Assembly (NCBI GenBank): GCA_945882915.1
Contig: CAMCWV010000011.1
Span: forward strand, 1-61,984
From: Waddlia chondrophila WSU 86-1044
GTDB lineage: Bacteria; Chlamydiota; Chlamydiia; Chlamydiales; CAMCWV01
Direction: 5' to 3'
Length of the DNA: 61,984 nt
The notes under the pieces are model-generated. The model made no database searches, was not told where the DNA came from, and saw only the letters and a list, made by a program, of their open reading frames with translations. The translations under genes were made by a program, and so were the position numbers. How positions within the stretch are numbered: the first letter of the stretch is position 1; each line of letters opens with the position of its first letter. This document shows positions 21,201 to 27,650 of this stretch, piece after piece.

Positions 21201-21779
21201 AGGGGCCTTTTTGATCGGGACATTCGGGTGACCCACAACCTCATGCCCGTTTTTCAAAAAGGGAAACCTTTGACAAATCCAAGAAAACCCATCCACGACG
21301 TTCTTGTCGTCTATAATCCTGATAAAAAGGAGTGGAAGCTGGTTTTATGTGACGCTCAAGACAAAGACGACATCGTGAAAAAGCTGCTTCAAGAAGACAG
21401 AGGCAGACTTGATGGAAGTGGCACAAAAATTGGGCACTACTCGATCCGCGCCAGGAAGATTGATGAGTGGGGAAAAAACAGCTTCACAGAAGAAGAGCAA
21501 GCAAGTGAGCGTTTTCTGACTTTGATCACGCAATGTCACTTCTTTGCTGCAGACGCCATCTACCGTGAAAGCGGGTTGGCACCAGACTCTCCAACAGAAT
21601 ACAAAGCTGTTGCTGCGTGGCTCAGCAAGCACCCTTACGAAAAAACCATTAGCTGCTACAGGGAGTGTAGTACGGCCTCTCCGCATAGAGCCAAAAAGTA
21701 TGCCCAGAGTCCTTTGAGGACAATCTTCAGAGAAATCGAGCATCACGAACAACGCGCAAGCGCCAAAGCAAAGTTATGA
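9222..21779 (+). CDS. giant P-loop NTPase-like protein (resembles the DUF3638/DUF3645 group)
   Basis: This single 4,185-residue reading frame is one fifth of the window. The N-terminal two thirds is mostly helical with no family I recognise: hydrophobic patches near 185-210, two membrane-like segments at about 1141-1157 and 1166-1190, and a Ser-rich linker at about 2391-2425. The C-terminal third carries nucleotide-binding features: Walker A IMGAGKTSV (Lys3033), a DEID box (3169-3172) and FSGTTG (about 3476-3481), the order seen in superfamily-2/SecA-like motors and in eukaryotic DUF3638 proteins. A Q/E-rich tract follows (about 3870-3885). Long DUF3638 proteins are known in environmental chlamydiae. 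The start is uncertain: ATG 9222 fits the promoter, while ATG 9360 would give 4,139 residues. No signal peptide is evident. The role is unknown; a large host-interaction or helicase-like factor is inference. Confidence 0.75.
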   Translation: MPEQFFVGSYKQKGPAEAGPPSLHYLQVLHVHKTGVHGDAKGIPSVMLKKITEVALRTLATQANLPPPKDLKLVINETGQQVRVFSSGNVVKKWTFQQLGLLLDVEGNLTVSENGEVYPEITFESLSKSLAYNLPHTPSARLRYMKDCILDTYRSYYLMDFIDDIWQGVFESTVIWHMLSIPWRVLHFGIMGINLLANATFALAHSIRTPFPQLKRDFALWLFNRGTVPLSLAETLEGLIQFLKTKTSKTEAFDKLIREYEQCRGAALEIEKIKTWSTPYQLTGITRLAERASQSIKKLKDGDKHLLPGGYIKEGKLLPLLYEFEKIKGEEKIKLRIIGMSTSPSAQETGAEAPRPIELDLPLERATDAALLLQPLLELQLPAVYKELQFSEVLERVSSKVPKNIAGLTDKAASLQDHWALRSIGPYAAPLLERQLHGPVKIIANLVLYGTADINEDTLIKIIPELQAHELSPAGVSDEPTTRALASRGKIHFKTAWILLKTHFASEASHLKLEIQFTVIRQLYENEKQFLATPQGENERLMLKDCLREWTESFKKHATACFGTDAGVNPVVHEREILEMKAKLSAIYKDIEKLEARLKSPSTDLTVLNIDADALDKMSDKEVSELAAKLKKKPQELLVPRNNPTTNHGNLSLNRLDHLDNYNPIITPSTSVIIEEIPIDWEGSPQEALEAFKQNMAGLTALYKTSDEKKWAMMDAAAVSLLNKLPIPTSGAVITNAGNFWNTEAMPPQEITEWSDQVTLLREYLWKANHVQQANGLPGAHVVALARSMGVLVRLAERNSEGTFIGDNFNIDLEPLLSIQNSRYFYFANKEQEDDYKQCLDYLQKRNQNGLEIKELNYPLAAGRTSVDSRTGLLARNPSDVKGAFGYAEQVYQKLVSVDELSPDKNPSVKQLVDSLEDVLKLPTFWLAGLEMLLPSLKVLKKKIPPKFPSDVAPLRKEIEKFLQKHEKLTGAGAAKERLAELAERLRTLDAQLAQKREIPLTEIGKMYSRGPTELFGAGAREFTKHQQKMEILGDLRKEGYNAPQVTHLRLATLQMTTLFSNRNCYYGRGIEGMVKELGYIISAAIKGDVRFDRNFFKDVDRARSKYTSELLSQPGDPRFTFRRETGAAQLLDLFGSGRGAILLFIVGAAAAVAKVMSGDLAKAKYALLALVTAPVAALQFIGMIATWLIRSRFVIKDAFTGSEIVCEPYGLSLESHGSNPTNIGWASAKGSQYQFTETRDAQGIGKPLGKDAEALCQEVVEFDVGKDDVDHIKHGENKRTEIGTVMDGQTIGDLSVSQSSDLKRTKLRSTSIEETLDYYTENAPLLERGEHQRILELGLFHYNALSKRVKENPALIIKLNRFIHQNIMMASAAHKVPTLLFLSRLSTRLYTYIPKELVGEYFARNPTDLYSEVISSFKTYQTHENTLDLKEVFNKFNLENDISNCSALRQELSKTLDEELIDSSKSTALKELGAFCKLLEQFGENVPDPTIVTTTLQQCTKQLSEGTTAYQKHRTSIHRHLLASYSEYTAEEWQQLSPPELQAALQSYFAIKDSSEEPQYEDATLNEEVQDVVLKMLAALKERLKESSARGTILNALLKERFPHERNHFWNESGEKGSGALYSSGEETKDGQPKGWEIDLAKGLIYKEQQQTALLPYAVTHTPSFRRLFGEENFTCQIQHAKRTHNNLQATIYSFERDGAKYRTVYQDSGQEGTEHLEIYKQILDEETGEESFHQWMPLKQKPGQAEKRVETPTVRASKDPLPQLAVDNICWVNCDKPSNFRICDEKGTVLYTGKLRGSCLYQMQNAQGKEGENYKLHVWGKKWTGSAPLANLTRLAPPEYIELLGTAEGKAKSITYHNYNETFIVDARGRARSAKDKHFILSKKEELNIKGMDPKFQQFQILEHDQDHREQVLIAANEIIQISPHSLSAEFQEGTEALEAVAMGTKTAEEALNDITTSMKSKSKVELLKSGFIGWFRSYFRLRLSAFFPDDNYSKPVATTIGFKYTQDSELLSFEIDPQERRLSSKSKEGHLYLTYLFLSLKQYKEAMYYLSQAKTSLPWSDKAKKTIAQLLEWNDPHPNALALKFHLNLMYCQNQTSLLGEDLKKQTLSFSGMRCYTTLLGLQEDYEKLQEFTKRIDEPLKVTSEHELLFLELFSKVSDVTKEETKPRPEEMVKAKKQDPRIITPPHLNVDGRASESQVHAFSNNLYYAIESKFAGQTWVPARLRASDKGFVLRSGRDLVRNFDDYYAIASGDPNSAAFKDLQKRLPLLGDKDPDVKMARWYLYIAMKIRESNTALTSWPKPSFTYEAEGEGAIAAKRFSSLTGFAKYTWTKVKRYTYLPVVSLFNSQALRNKKQDEIIQDFEELFKVLDLYAEGRLKEDAPQRLRLHSSADLSSGLLSSGSSSLTSSLSSSSRPPDASSLAATELALKTPQNKALTLMKESLGDLTELGPLIRQMISKGTEGATLLRKKMKPALALALNTVGILTKIEDLLETTLQLAKTHLQTLEGTREEKRALLVNWIIEKIKLLKQNDNVIALFELTKHLDLDLDTFCLLLTSHSKSIADGILLALDTRSPEAIRKHLKEIADRLIDAAEASTARLERVQLAIDGFISGSSYWQAKLPEWTGIYETRGVTLSSKDYSLADPNYGLQRFLATSFVAQLPDFKEAQPARLVSYLCNDPAEKFPPEFLYEPGQENALRELSFLRGQLVERLPHFLTEAPPAHLLEGPELFSALKERYLQTTASVSETLSADQVNAFFDDLTVRWSADATKDGSEIPAHRKYWLDHYRADTLYAISQAGKGGTSEVFKLGEPKDFLEVQKQLAEFSQLKNSLVKEFYKASSISEKARAEALSLVNNPPLDPVAQAYKQMRITVEKEEETYFPELKRLWLQGRLYELRAKHPHLANEMLAQLDTLLTSHLSENSKVTVVQRMRKTTEELEENLSALLKIDDTHSTEYKQLLGKISASKQLLADMIKSKRAYTIDSNHLYSRACLMIENINGFMVRPDQVLAFFEICKDPTKAIQLIMGAGKTSVGNVVIVLMLATGHNLPIWVGPKALFAENSNYLDTICREHFGREPFKFSFERNMPMDSVSLQNILLNAQRTVNQQGFMMSTRESIQACELKYLQNIADYKVATSDSQRKELALQDEYLTKLLRLLRGRGYILNDEIDSVHDPAQQYIFASGATKLLGTEPIKIQTCVNAFRFILNDPTWRERLKISANFQHNLSEEGYADLKQFLATRFFASLKPKGLLKQEHSDVFARYVTGDPTITDIPEFLKEPKELLEEVGVIKDLLTGILPGALKKKGNVNFGRELVEDKKTKEMKKGQWVVPFISCGKPKPGSVHGNDLERTVFHIINYIQDKISLDQIRARRDILLQEALELRKHEKKPKGSTTPEQTWASYGWTDVPLLDVTEKDLETIVSDLTAPTEDNGLVDEPIFQFLEKILLPEIEKHTDTLESNSQNFSSAVKFVCGFSGTTGKAFALSDKINDKLHTANRGTDGRTLEAILRKATPEGGEVGAEEVQVYSAGSAEERIKELLQKCEGANFFVDGGAALDFTNPQEFASIYNTAEAERQARIEILDPRAKEKAILGVVYFNKEDRWVAQFIGQKEPVPVEKLGDISLKQLFTLYDHAHRIGADRPQAFDAEFPCTGDAATDFEDAAQSWARARGLWTQKQKPRHLVSEETKKLIKGGEEGPLLTKEYLGHLIKNQADGAAKAVYKGSRQKITNIVRNQLIELMQGAKNMAARSELLEVYRTALFKISSDNIVALADIDEMKEPKEALCLLIEAEKARVTKLLLDLEALDPTADLDSAAITLQTKKLKGVLLELEAYSTLNTTNPDKGILPPAYYPTKVAVRKSETVQTEMTVEQQQEQEEEQEEELSLPPLKTSGPSGFKGAWSSAWIRPLEVPRDIAQTASSRPQSSDLSALDLASSSVFLTTSGKRRPKPALHSTISNRDLANIEVTTRAELFFSKAINAVLPSLDSMVPDRFRGLFDRDIRVTHNLMPVFQKGKPLTNPRKPIHDVLVVYNPDKKEWKLVLCDAQDKDDIVKKLLQEDRGRLDGSGTKIGHYSIRARKIDEWGKNSFTEEEQASERFLTLITQCHFFAADAIYRESGLAPDSPTEYKAVAAWLSKHPYEKTISCYRECSTASPHRAKKYAQSPLRTIFREIEHHEQRASAKAKL

Positions 21780-21794
21780 GACGCTGCTTTGGTT

Positions 21795-21815
21795 TATACT
21801 CCTCTTAGCCGAAAA
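21795..21815. repeat. family A solo left terminus
   Basis: TATACTCCTCTTAGCCGAAAA, the outer 20 bases of family A, lies 15 bases after the giant gene's stop and abuts repeat G. Confidence 0.65.
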
Positions 21816-21898
21816 CAGGTTGGAGCAGGTTCAAGATCTAGGCGATAGATTTTTCATCACCTAATTATTCTTTTTTTAACTCAATTTTTGCACTTCAT
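21814..21898. repeat. family G dispersed repeat, copy 1
   Basis: About 85 bases (starting AACAGGTTGGAGCAGGTTCA and ending CAATTTTTGCACTTC) recur almost unchanged at 33180-33263. It is non-coding and has no strong internal symmetry. The remaining intergenic bases up to 22058 (cytosine- and thymine-rich, with the palindrome-like GCGGCGAGGGGGGC) show nothing else. Confidence 0.75.
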
Positions 21899-22058
21899 TT
21901 TTGAAAAAACGCTAATAGCTAACACGCGATTCAAAAGCTTTACGGCTTACGTCTTTTTTTTTGTGCTAATGCTACTGTCGGCATTTGCCAAACAGCTCAT
22001 GAACGGCTTTATCGTCCACTTAAGCAATGCCCCCCTCGCCGCCGCAGGCTAATCCTTC

Positions 22059-24158
22059 TTAATAAGCTGAAGGGGTGTGCCTTTTTTTAAGGAGAGCCTT
22101 TCTGACCTCGGCAAGGTCCGTCATCGGCTCTAAGCACTGTGCATGCTTGCAAACATAAATGGTCGTCTTCCCATTAATTGCCACCTGTTTACGAGAAAAT
22201 GGAAACAGCTCAAACAGCTTCTCATCACCCGCTCTACGCCAAACTACCGTCTTATGAGGAAGCAATTCGTGGCGAAGCATCTCTCGAATCTCTTCTTTCA
22301 TCTCTTCCTTCTCATTAAGAGCAATCACGAGGCTACACCCCTTTTCGTCATAATAACGCTGAAGAGCCAGTAGATGATACGAATGCCCAACAGAGTACTG
22401 CTCAAGATGATCTTGCACAGCCCTTAAAACATCTTCTGCCTGTTTTAAGTAGCGCATCTCGAGGGTCATCTGATAAAGCCGAAGTAGATTTTCGCAGTGA
22501 ACTCCATTGCCGGAGGGTTCTGCCCCATCGTAATAGGAGCACCGTCTAAAAATCAATGCCGAGTCCTTTCCATCGGTCGTATAAAAAGCCCCACCTTCCG
22601 CCTTGAACTCCTTTTCTAAGATGCTTGTCAGCTGCACTGCCCACTCGAGCCACTTAGTTCCCCCATCTGCCTCAAAAAGACTAAGCAGTCCATGAATCAG
22701 AAAAGCGTAATCCTCTAAACAGGCGGGATGAATCGCCTTGCCAAGCCGCCAGCATCTGAGAAGCTTCCCCTCTTTCCACATATTTGTTTTGATAAACTGC
22801 GCCGCCTTGCAAGCCATTTCCAAATAACGGGGCTCTTCTAAAACACTACTTGCATTGGCAAGCGCATGAATCATCAAACCATTCCAACCTGTGACGACCT
22901 GATCATCTTTTAAAGGGCTCGCTCTAGCGCACCGCTCCTTATAAAGAAGATCGCAACACCTCTTAAAGTAGGTTTCAAGATCTTCAAGATCCTCCATCCG
23001 CAAATTTCTCTTTTCGGAAAACTCTTTAAGTGAGCTTTTGATGTGAAGGACGTTGCGATCATGAAAATTCCCCTGCTCTGTCACTTCATAGTAACTGCAG
23101 AAAAGCGCCGACTCTTTAGCGCCTAGCACATGGCGAATCTCTTCCACAGTCCAAGTATAATAAAGCCCCTCTTGCCCATCGAGCTCAGCGTCTTCCCCAG
23201 AATAAAACCCCCCTTCGGGATCTGCCATGTCTCGTAATAAATAATGGAGGGTCGACTCACACCTCTCCTTATAAAAAGGCTCGTTTGTGAGTTGCCACGC
23301 CTCAAGATAGGTCGCTGCTAAAAGTGCGTTATCATAAAGCATCTTTTCAAAATGAGGGATCACCCAATCATCATCTATGCTGTAGCGAGAAAATCCCCCT
23401 CCAAGATGGTCGTGGATCCCCCCTCTTTCCAAATGATTCAGCGTAAGCTCTGCACAAAAAAGAGCTCTACTGTCCTGGGAAAGATGCGCATGCCGAAGTA
23501 GAAAGCTTGTCAAGTGAGCAATCGGAAATTTAGGAAGCCCCTTGAGCCCCCCGTGAATGGGGTCAATCGTTTTATATAAAAGAGCGGCTGCATGATTGAT
23601 GAGCCCCTCATTGGGAAGCTCGGAGCCCACAACAGGCTTGTTCCCCGCAAGAATTTCAGTAATCTGCACAGCTTGCTCTAGCACCTTTTCTCTGTCTGGG
23701 CTATTCCAGAGCTTGCGAATCCGTTCGACAATCTCCTTTAACCCGAGGCTCCAGGTGCGCCCCTTTGCAGGCATGTACGTCGCCGCAAAAAAAGGACGCC
23801 TATCTGAAGAAAGAACGAGGCTGAGTGGCCACCCAACGCCGCCTGGCATCATCAGCTGAGCAAACTCCATATATAGCCCGTCAACTTCAGGCATTTCCTC
23901 TCGATCGACTTTGATGTTCACAAACGTTTCGTTTAGAACCTTCGCAATCTCCTCGTCGTTAAAAGACTCCCTTTCCATCATGTGGCACAAGTGGCATGTC
24001 GAATAGCCAATAGAAAGAAAAATAGGCCTACCCTGTGCGAGCGCCTGAGCAAAAGCCTCCTCTCCCCACGGATACCAATCCACGGGGTTATGAGCATGCT
24101 GAAGGAGGTGAGGCGACTGCTCTTTGATGAGTCTATTAGTAAAACGATGCCGGGTCAT
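22059..24158 (-). CDS. YyaL/DUF255 thioredoxin-domain protein
   Basis: At 699 residues it matches the YyaL/SPATA20 family. The N-terminal DUF255 thioredoxin-like domain (about 5-165) begins [20 protein letters not shown] and carries the C-x-x-C pair CHLC (Cys55, Cys58) followed by [10 protein letters not shown]. The rest is an (alpha/alpha)6-barrel of the kind seen in N-acylglucosamine epimerases and glycosidases ([56 protein letters not shown]). No signal peptide, so cytosolic. The physiological substrate of the family is not established. It lies downstream of the phosphoglycerate-mutase-like gene's neighbour repeat A on the complement strand and is likely its own unit. Confidence 0.9.
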   Translation of the reverse strand: MTRHRFTNRLIKEQSPHLLQHAHNPVDWYPWGEEAFAQALAQGRPIFLSIGYSTCHLCHMMERESFNDEEIAKVLNETFVNIKVDREEMPEVDGLYMEFAQLMMPGGVGWPLSLVLSSDRRPFFAATYMPAKGRTWSLGLKEIVERIRKLWNSPDREKVLEQAVQITEILAGNKPVVGSELPNEGLINHAAALLYKTIDPIHGGLKGLPKFPIAHLTSFLLRHAHLSQDSRALFCAELTLNHLERGGIHDHLGGGFSRYSIDDDWVIPHFEKMLYDNALLAATYLEAWQLTNEPFYKERCESTLHYLLRDMADPEGGFYSGEDAELDGQEGLYYTWTVEEIRHVLGAKESALFCSYYEVTEQGNFHDRNVLHIKSSLKEFSEKRNLRMEDLEDLETYFKRCCDLLYKERCARASPLKDDQVVTGWNGLMIHALANASSVLEEPRYLEMACKAAQFIKTNMWKEGKLLRCWRLGKAIHPACLEDYAFLIHGLLSLFEADGGTKWLEWAVQLTSILEKEFKAEGGAFYTTDGKDSALIFRRCSYYDGAEPSGNGVHCENLLRLYQMTLEMRYLKQAEDVLRAVQDHLEQYSVGHSYHLLALQRYYDEKGCSLVIALNEKEEMKEEIREMLRHELLPHKTVVWRRAGDEKLFELFPFSRKQVAINGKTTIYVCKHAQCLEPMTDLAEVRKALLKKRHTPSAY

Positions 24159-24193
24159 GAGACTTCTCGATAAATGCCAAAAATTTATCTTAC

Positions 24194-24264
24194 ATACTCC
24201 TCTTAGCTGAAAACGGGAATTTGGGCTAGCGCGAAAGCTCCCGTTTTCAGCTAAGAGGAGTATA
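24194..24264. repeat. family A, core-less short copy
   Basis: The left end and first arm (ATACTCCTCTTAGCTGAAAACGGG..GCTAGCGCGAAAGCTCCC) join directly to the right end (GTTTTCAGCTAAGAGGAGTATAT). The central core and second inner arm are missing, giving a 71-base hairpin between two same-strand genes. It ends 2 bases before the stop codon of the next gene. Confidence 0.85.
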
Positions 24265-24266
24265 TT

Positions 24267-25475
24267 TTATCCTGTCCTTTCTCCCACGTCTCTTTTGCAG
24301 AGGTTGTGGGAGTAGAGTGGGCGGGAGACGATCGCAGAGAGGGGCCCCTCATCGAAACGGACAACACCGCAGCCGCTCTCTGCACAAGGAAACACAACTG
24401 CAGGAACAGCGCCTGGCATCAGCTGCCCTGTTCTGATATCTGAATGCTTAAGAGGAAGCACAGCAAGATGGCACCCCGAACTTTGAGACAGCTCTAGCAA
24501 AGGGCGAATAAGATTCTTATCCAGAAACTCGATCCCCTTGATTTTGTTTAACAATTCCCCATGAAGAGTGCTGTCCCAGAGATAATCAATCTCAATGACA
24601 ACTGCCCGCTTCTCTTGAATAAGCTCTGGCAGAACACGTCTGATAAATGAGAGCCTTTCATACTTGCGCTGCTCCTTCGGAAGCTGGATCACCTCAATGC
24701 CAAGCAAGCTTGCAATCCCCATAGAAAGAACTGAACCTGTCATCCAAACAATGTCAGCTGAATTTCCAAGCGCAGTCTCTTTAACCCCATTGAGTGAATC
24801 CCAGAACGAAGCCGGCAGCGCATACCCTCCATGAGAAAGAATAAGCCCATTAGCAAGGGGCTCCTCCAGCTCTGCATGAAGATGGTTGATCTCGTGACCT
24901 GCCATCACTCTTTGCACCTGACCCATAAGATTTCGCACTTCGAGGCCTTCACCAAGCAGATCTAGCCAAAAACGGCCCACAGTTTGTACAGGAGTTGCGC
25001 TTTGATGACTAGCGATCTTCTTAAGAGCCGGGTGAGTTGCAATCAAAACTGCCTGAGGCCCCTGAACATGCAAAAACTGAAGCCCAAGAGAGCCCGCTGC
25101 CTCATTAAGAGACCTACACATTTCGCGCCCTTCACCTTCGTTTAAGACCGCATCAGAGACATCGACAATAAGACCGCCGCTTGTCGAGACAAAGCGAACA
25201 GAAAAAGCCACCTGCTCCGGCTTTAAATCATACCCCAAACTATAGGCCTCCATAGGCCCTTGTGCAACCTTTTCGGCATCTCGATCAATTCCAAAAAGAG
25301 CAAAAAAGGCGCCCGCAAGGCCACCTAAGACCGGGGGAGATAGAGAAAGAAAATTGCCCTGCTGGGCCAGATAATCAAGTGTTGGATGGCTCGCCATTTG
25401 AAGCGGAGTGAGCCCCTCAAGGTCCTCAAGAGGGCTGTCGGTCAGACCATGCAATACACAAAAAATGAAGGACAT
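24267..25475 (-). CDS. archaeal-type (ApgM-like) phosphoglycerate mutase homologue lacking catalytic residues
   Basis: This 402-residue protein follows the ApgM family along its length: GLTPLQMASHPTLDYLAQQG (about 21-40), then FFALFGIDRDAEKVAQGPMEA and GYDLKPEQVAFSVRFVS. The key residues look lost. The metal-binding LDGLGD motif reads LHGLTD, the PGSD motif bearing the nucleophilic Ser reads GGLAG, and the late GDHSTP metal motif is replaced by LPLKHSDIRTG. It is therefore probably not an active mutase. A binding or regulatory role, or a different phosphotransfer chemistry, is possible. The N-terminal start at 25475 gives the correct first beta strand (MSFIFCVLHG). Confidence 0.7.
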   Translation of the reverse strand: MSFIFCVLHGLTDSPLEDLEGLTPLQMASHPTLDYLAQQGNFLSLSPPVLGGLAGAFFALFGIDRDAEKVAQGPMEAYSLGYDLKPEQVAFSVRFVSTSGGLIVDVSDAVLNEGEGREMCRSLNEAAGSLGLQFLHVQGPQAVLIATHPALKKIASHQSATPVQTVGRFWLDLLGEGLEVRNLMGQVQRVMAGHEINHLHAELEEPLANGLILSHGGYALPASFWDSLNGVKETALGNSADIVWMTGSVLSMGIASLLGIEVIQLPKEQRKYERLSFIRRVLPELIQEKRAVVIEIDYLWDSTLHGELLNKIKGIEFLDKNLIRPLLELSQSSGCHLAVLPLKHSDIRTGQLMPGAVPAVVFPCAESGCGVVRFDEGPLSAIVSRPLYSHNLCKRDVGERTG

Positions 25476-25573
25476 CCTAGACTTCCATTAATAAGACTTC
25501 CGCTAAAAACTTTCAACGCGGAAGCCACAAAAAACAAGAGAAAAACAAAACAAGAGAGAAGGATAAGCAAGAA

Positions 25574-25708
25574 TTTGGCCTCTCCAGAAGATAACGTGGG
25601 CCATCCCAGTCTAGGGTTTCAGACTTAATCCTGCAGCAAACGTTTGCTTTGCTGCAGGCTTAGATCCCAGACCTTAGGCGGCCCACGTTACCTTTTGGGA
25701 AGGCCAAA
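25574..25708. repeat. family C palindromic element, copy 1
   Basis: A 135-base inverted repeat has outer arms TTTGGCCTCTCCAGAAG / CTTTTGGGAAGGCCAAA around AACGTGGGCC / GGCCCACGTTACC, and an inner palindrome centred on CAAACGTTTG. It shares arms and centre with 60023-60150. It lies between two divergent-looking blocks and has no ORF. Confidence 0.8.
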
Positions 25709-25723
25709 CTCTTAATTAACTTA

Positions 25724-25926
25724 TTTTGTATTTTCTCTCACGTTCTCTCACGCCTCTGTGTTTCAAGAAACCGGTATTAATATTTTTGAAACACAGGGAA
25801 CGTGAGAGAAAATAGAGAGGGAGGAAAGCGGACAATGCCACTTCAATCGTAAGGCTGCCAAAACACCCCCTATAAGCGTCAAATATTTCTTGATAAAATC
25901 GCCCCGGGCATGTGAACTGTTACCTT
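25724..25926. repeat. family F dispersed repeat, copy 1
   Basis: About 200 bases match 42353-42546 at high identity, starting TTTTGTATTTTCTCTCACGT and ending CATGTGAACTGTTACCTT. The left 80 bases form an inverted repeat (TTTTCTCTCACGTTC.. / ..GAACGTGAGAGAAAA, with CTGTGTTTC/GAAACACAG inside). The right part is unique to the family. Confidence 0.85.
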
Positions 25927-25937
25927 ATTTTTTACTT

Positions 25938-25989
25938 TTATCCTATTTTTTATCCTGCAGCCGAAGGCTATCCTGTTCTTTCTCTTGTT
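25938..25989. repeat. family K arm
   Basis: TATCCTGCAGCCGAAGGCTATCCTGTTCTTTCTC matches 60185-60215 and the reverse complement of the family K copy at 54976. It runs to the stop codon of rodZ. Confidence 0.6.
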
Positions 25990-26400
25990 TTAGATGACGT
26001 CGAGGTAGCGAGCAAAAGTCCACGCTACAAGAATAATAACAACAGAAGCCGCCACCCACATGACATTGGGAAGCCATTTCACGCCGCTACCAGGGCTTCC
26101 ACGCATTTCTAGTGAACCTATGCCATAAGTGCATTCTTGCTGACCAGGAAGGACCTTAAAGGCCTGGATGTTTTCCCGAATAATGCGATCTCCATCCAAA
26201 CCTAAATAGGTTGCATATTGCTTCATAAAACCCTTTGCATAGATAGGAGAAATTAATTTGCTAACTTCCCCATCTTCAATTGCCTGAAGATAGCTCGTCC
26301 GTATTGAGGTTGCGTTTTCAACCTCTTTAAGAGTGAAATTGAGCTCTTTGCGCTTTAGTCTGAAAGCTTCTCCGAGATGGCTGGTTACTTTTGTATTCAT
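25990..26400 (-). CDS. rodZ: RodZ-like HTH membrane protein
   Basis: This 136-residue protein has the RodZ arrangement without the periplasmic tail: an HTH_25-type domain (about 8-70; GEAFRLKRKELNFTLKEVEN, SYLQAIEDGEV, YAKGFMKQYATYLGL) typical of RodZ, a linker, and one membrane helix (about 112-131). It ends five residues later. RodZ links MreB to the envelope, and chlamydiae use MreB/RodZ for division. The truncated periplasmic side is normal for chlamydial RodZ (CT009). It is divergent from rnhC (134 bases between the start codons), matching CT009/CT008. Its stop codon abuts a family K arm. Confidence 0.88.
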   Translation of the reverse strand: MNTKVTSHLGEAFRLKRKELNFTLKEVENATSIRTSYLQAIEDGEVSKLISPIYAKGFMKQYATYLGLDGDRIIRENIQAFKVLPGQQECTYGIGSLEMRGSPGSGVKWLPNVMWVAASVVIILVAWTFARYLDVI

Positions 26401-26501
26401 AATCCTCTTTGCTAGTCCCCTTTCGATCCTTGGCGATTCTTGCTGCGACCTTTACTTTTAACAGGGAGGCTCGATATTGTGAAGAGGCTTTATTTTTATC
26501 G

Positions 26502-26534
26502 ATACTCCTCTTAGCTGAAAACTAAAATTTAGGC
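26502..26534. repeat. family A left-end fragment directly upstream of rnhC
   Basis: ATACTCCTCTTAGCTGAAAA followed by a changed arm (CTAAAATTTAGGC) ends at the base before the rnhC ATG. The gene therefore has no recognisable Shine-Dalgarno, and its leader is repeat-derived. Confidence 0.65.
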
Positions 26535-27482
26535 ATGTCCGAATCTTCTTCTCAACCCAGATCCTCTTGTTTTGTCGCAAAGTTAGACCTTAAGTTAGAC
26601 CCTGCCTTGGCAGGCAAACTTAAGCAAATTCTTGAAGAGCAAGGATTTATATTAGACAAACCTCTCTACACCCTCTTTTCTGGAAAAAAGAAAGGAGTCT
26701 CTTGCACCCTCTATGAATCTGGCAAACTCACCGTCCAAGGGAAAGAAATGGCTCAATTTATTGAGTTCCATTTAGAGACAGAGATCCTTAAATCCTTTGA
26801 CTTCACCTACGCCGAAATAAAAGAGGTCGACCTCACCCCTCGCATCGGAATTGACGAATCAGGCAAAGGGGACTTCTTTGGCCCCCTCTGTATCGCAGGC
26901 GTCTATGCCGGTAATGAAGAGGTCCGAAAGCTCGTCTCTTTAGGCGTGCGGGACTCCAAAACACTTGGCGACCCCAAAATACTGAAGCTTGCAGAGCAAA
27001 TACGGGATCATTTCAAACACGAAATTATCGCCATTAGCCCCCTTCGCTACAATGAGCTCTACCAAAAATTCGGCAACCTAAACCATCTCCTTGCCTGGGG
27101 ACATGCGACAGTCGCAACAAACCTCATTGACCGCGTGCCGCAGTGCGCGCTTGTCACAATTGACCAGTTCGCCGGAAAACATGTCGTAGAAAATGCATTA
27201 AAAAAGAAAAACTTCCAGGCAGAGCTCAGACAGCAGCATAAAGGGGAGGCTGACGTCGTCATCGCCGCAGCCTCAATTCTTGCAAGAGCCGCCTTTGTCT
27301 TGGGGCTAGAAAAGCTCGGCAAAGAGGTCGAGATTATTCTACCAAAAGGCGCCTCTAAGCTCACCATTGCAGCTGGCAAGACAATTGTGGCGAATTTCGG
27401 CGCAGAGGCTCTCGGCAAAGTCGGAAAGCTTCACTTTAAGACATTTAACGACATCGTAGGCACACGTCTTTATAGTCGATAA
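26535..27482 (+). CDS. rnhC: ribonuclease HIII
   Basis: This 315-residue enzyme removes RNA from RNA-DNA hybrids. The N-terminal TBP-like substrate-binding domain (about 10-95, including YTLFSGKKKGVSCTLYESGK) is specific to RNase HIII. The catalytic domain contains GIDESGKGDFFGPLCIAG (about 105-122), the DSK of VRDSKTL and TIDQF with its acidic residue. It is homologous to CT008. The last codons (LYSR and TAA) lie within the first bases of a family B element, so the native C-terminus may have been replaced. Confidence 0.93.
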   Translation: MSESSSQPRSSCFVAKLDLKLDPALAGKLKQILEEQGFILDKPLYTLFSGKKKGVSCTLYESGKLTVQGKEMAQFIEFHLETEILKSFDFTYAEIKEVDLTPRIGIDESGKGDFFGPLCIAGVYAGNEEVRKLVSLGVRDSKTLGDPKILKLAEQIRDHFKHEIIAISPLRYNELYQKFGNLNHLLAWGHATVATNLIDRVPQCALVTIDQFAGKHVVENALKKKNFQAELRQQHKGEADVVIAAASILARAAFVLGLEKLGKEVEIILPKGASKLTIAAGKTIVANFGAEALGKVGKLHFKTFNDIVGTRLYSR

Positions 27483-27634
27483 AATCTCAAATGACAGGCT
27501 CAAGCAGCGCCAAAGCTCGCGCGATTAAACGATCGTAAGCAGGTCAATATTAGAAATATAGGCCTGTTTACGATCGTTTAATGGCGCGGCTTTCGCGTTG
27601 TCTCAGCCTATCATTTAAGACTTTATCGACTATA
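27471..27634. repeat. family B palindromic element, full copy
   Basis: 164 bases. The ends TATAGTCGATAAAATCTCAA / TTTATCGACTATA enclose a core with GCGCCAAAGCTCGCGCG, AAACGATCGTAAG, ATATTAGAAATATA and CGATCGTTTAATGGCGC. That core is clearly related to the core of family A, although the outer ends differ. Confidence 0.85.
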
Positions 27635-27650
27635 ACAAGGATTTTTGCAG

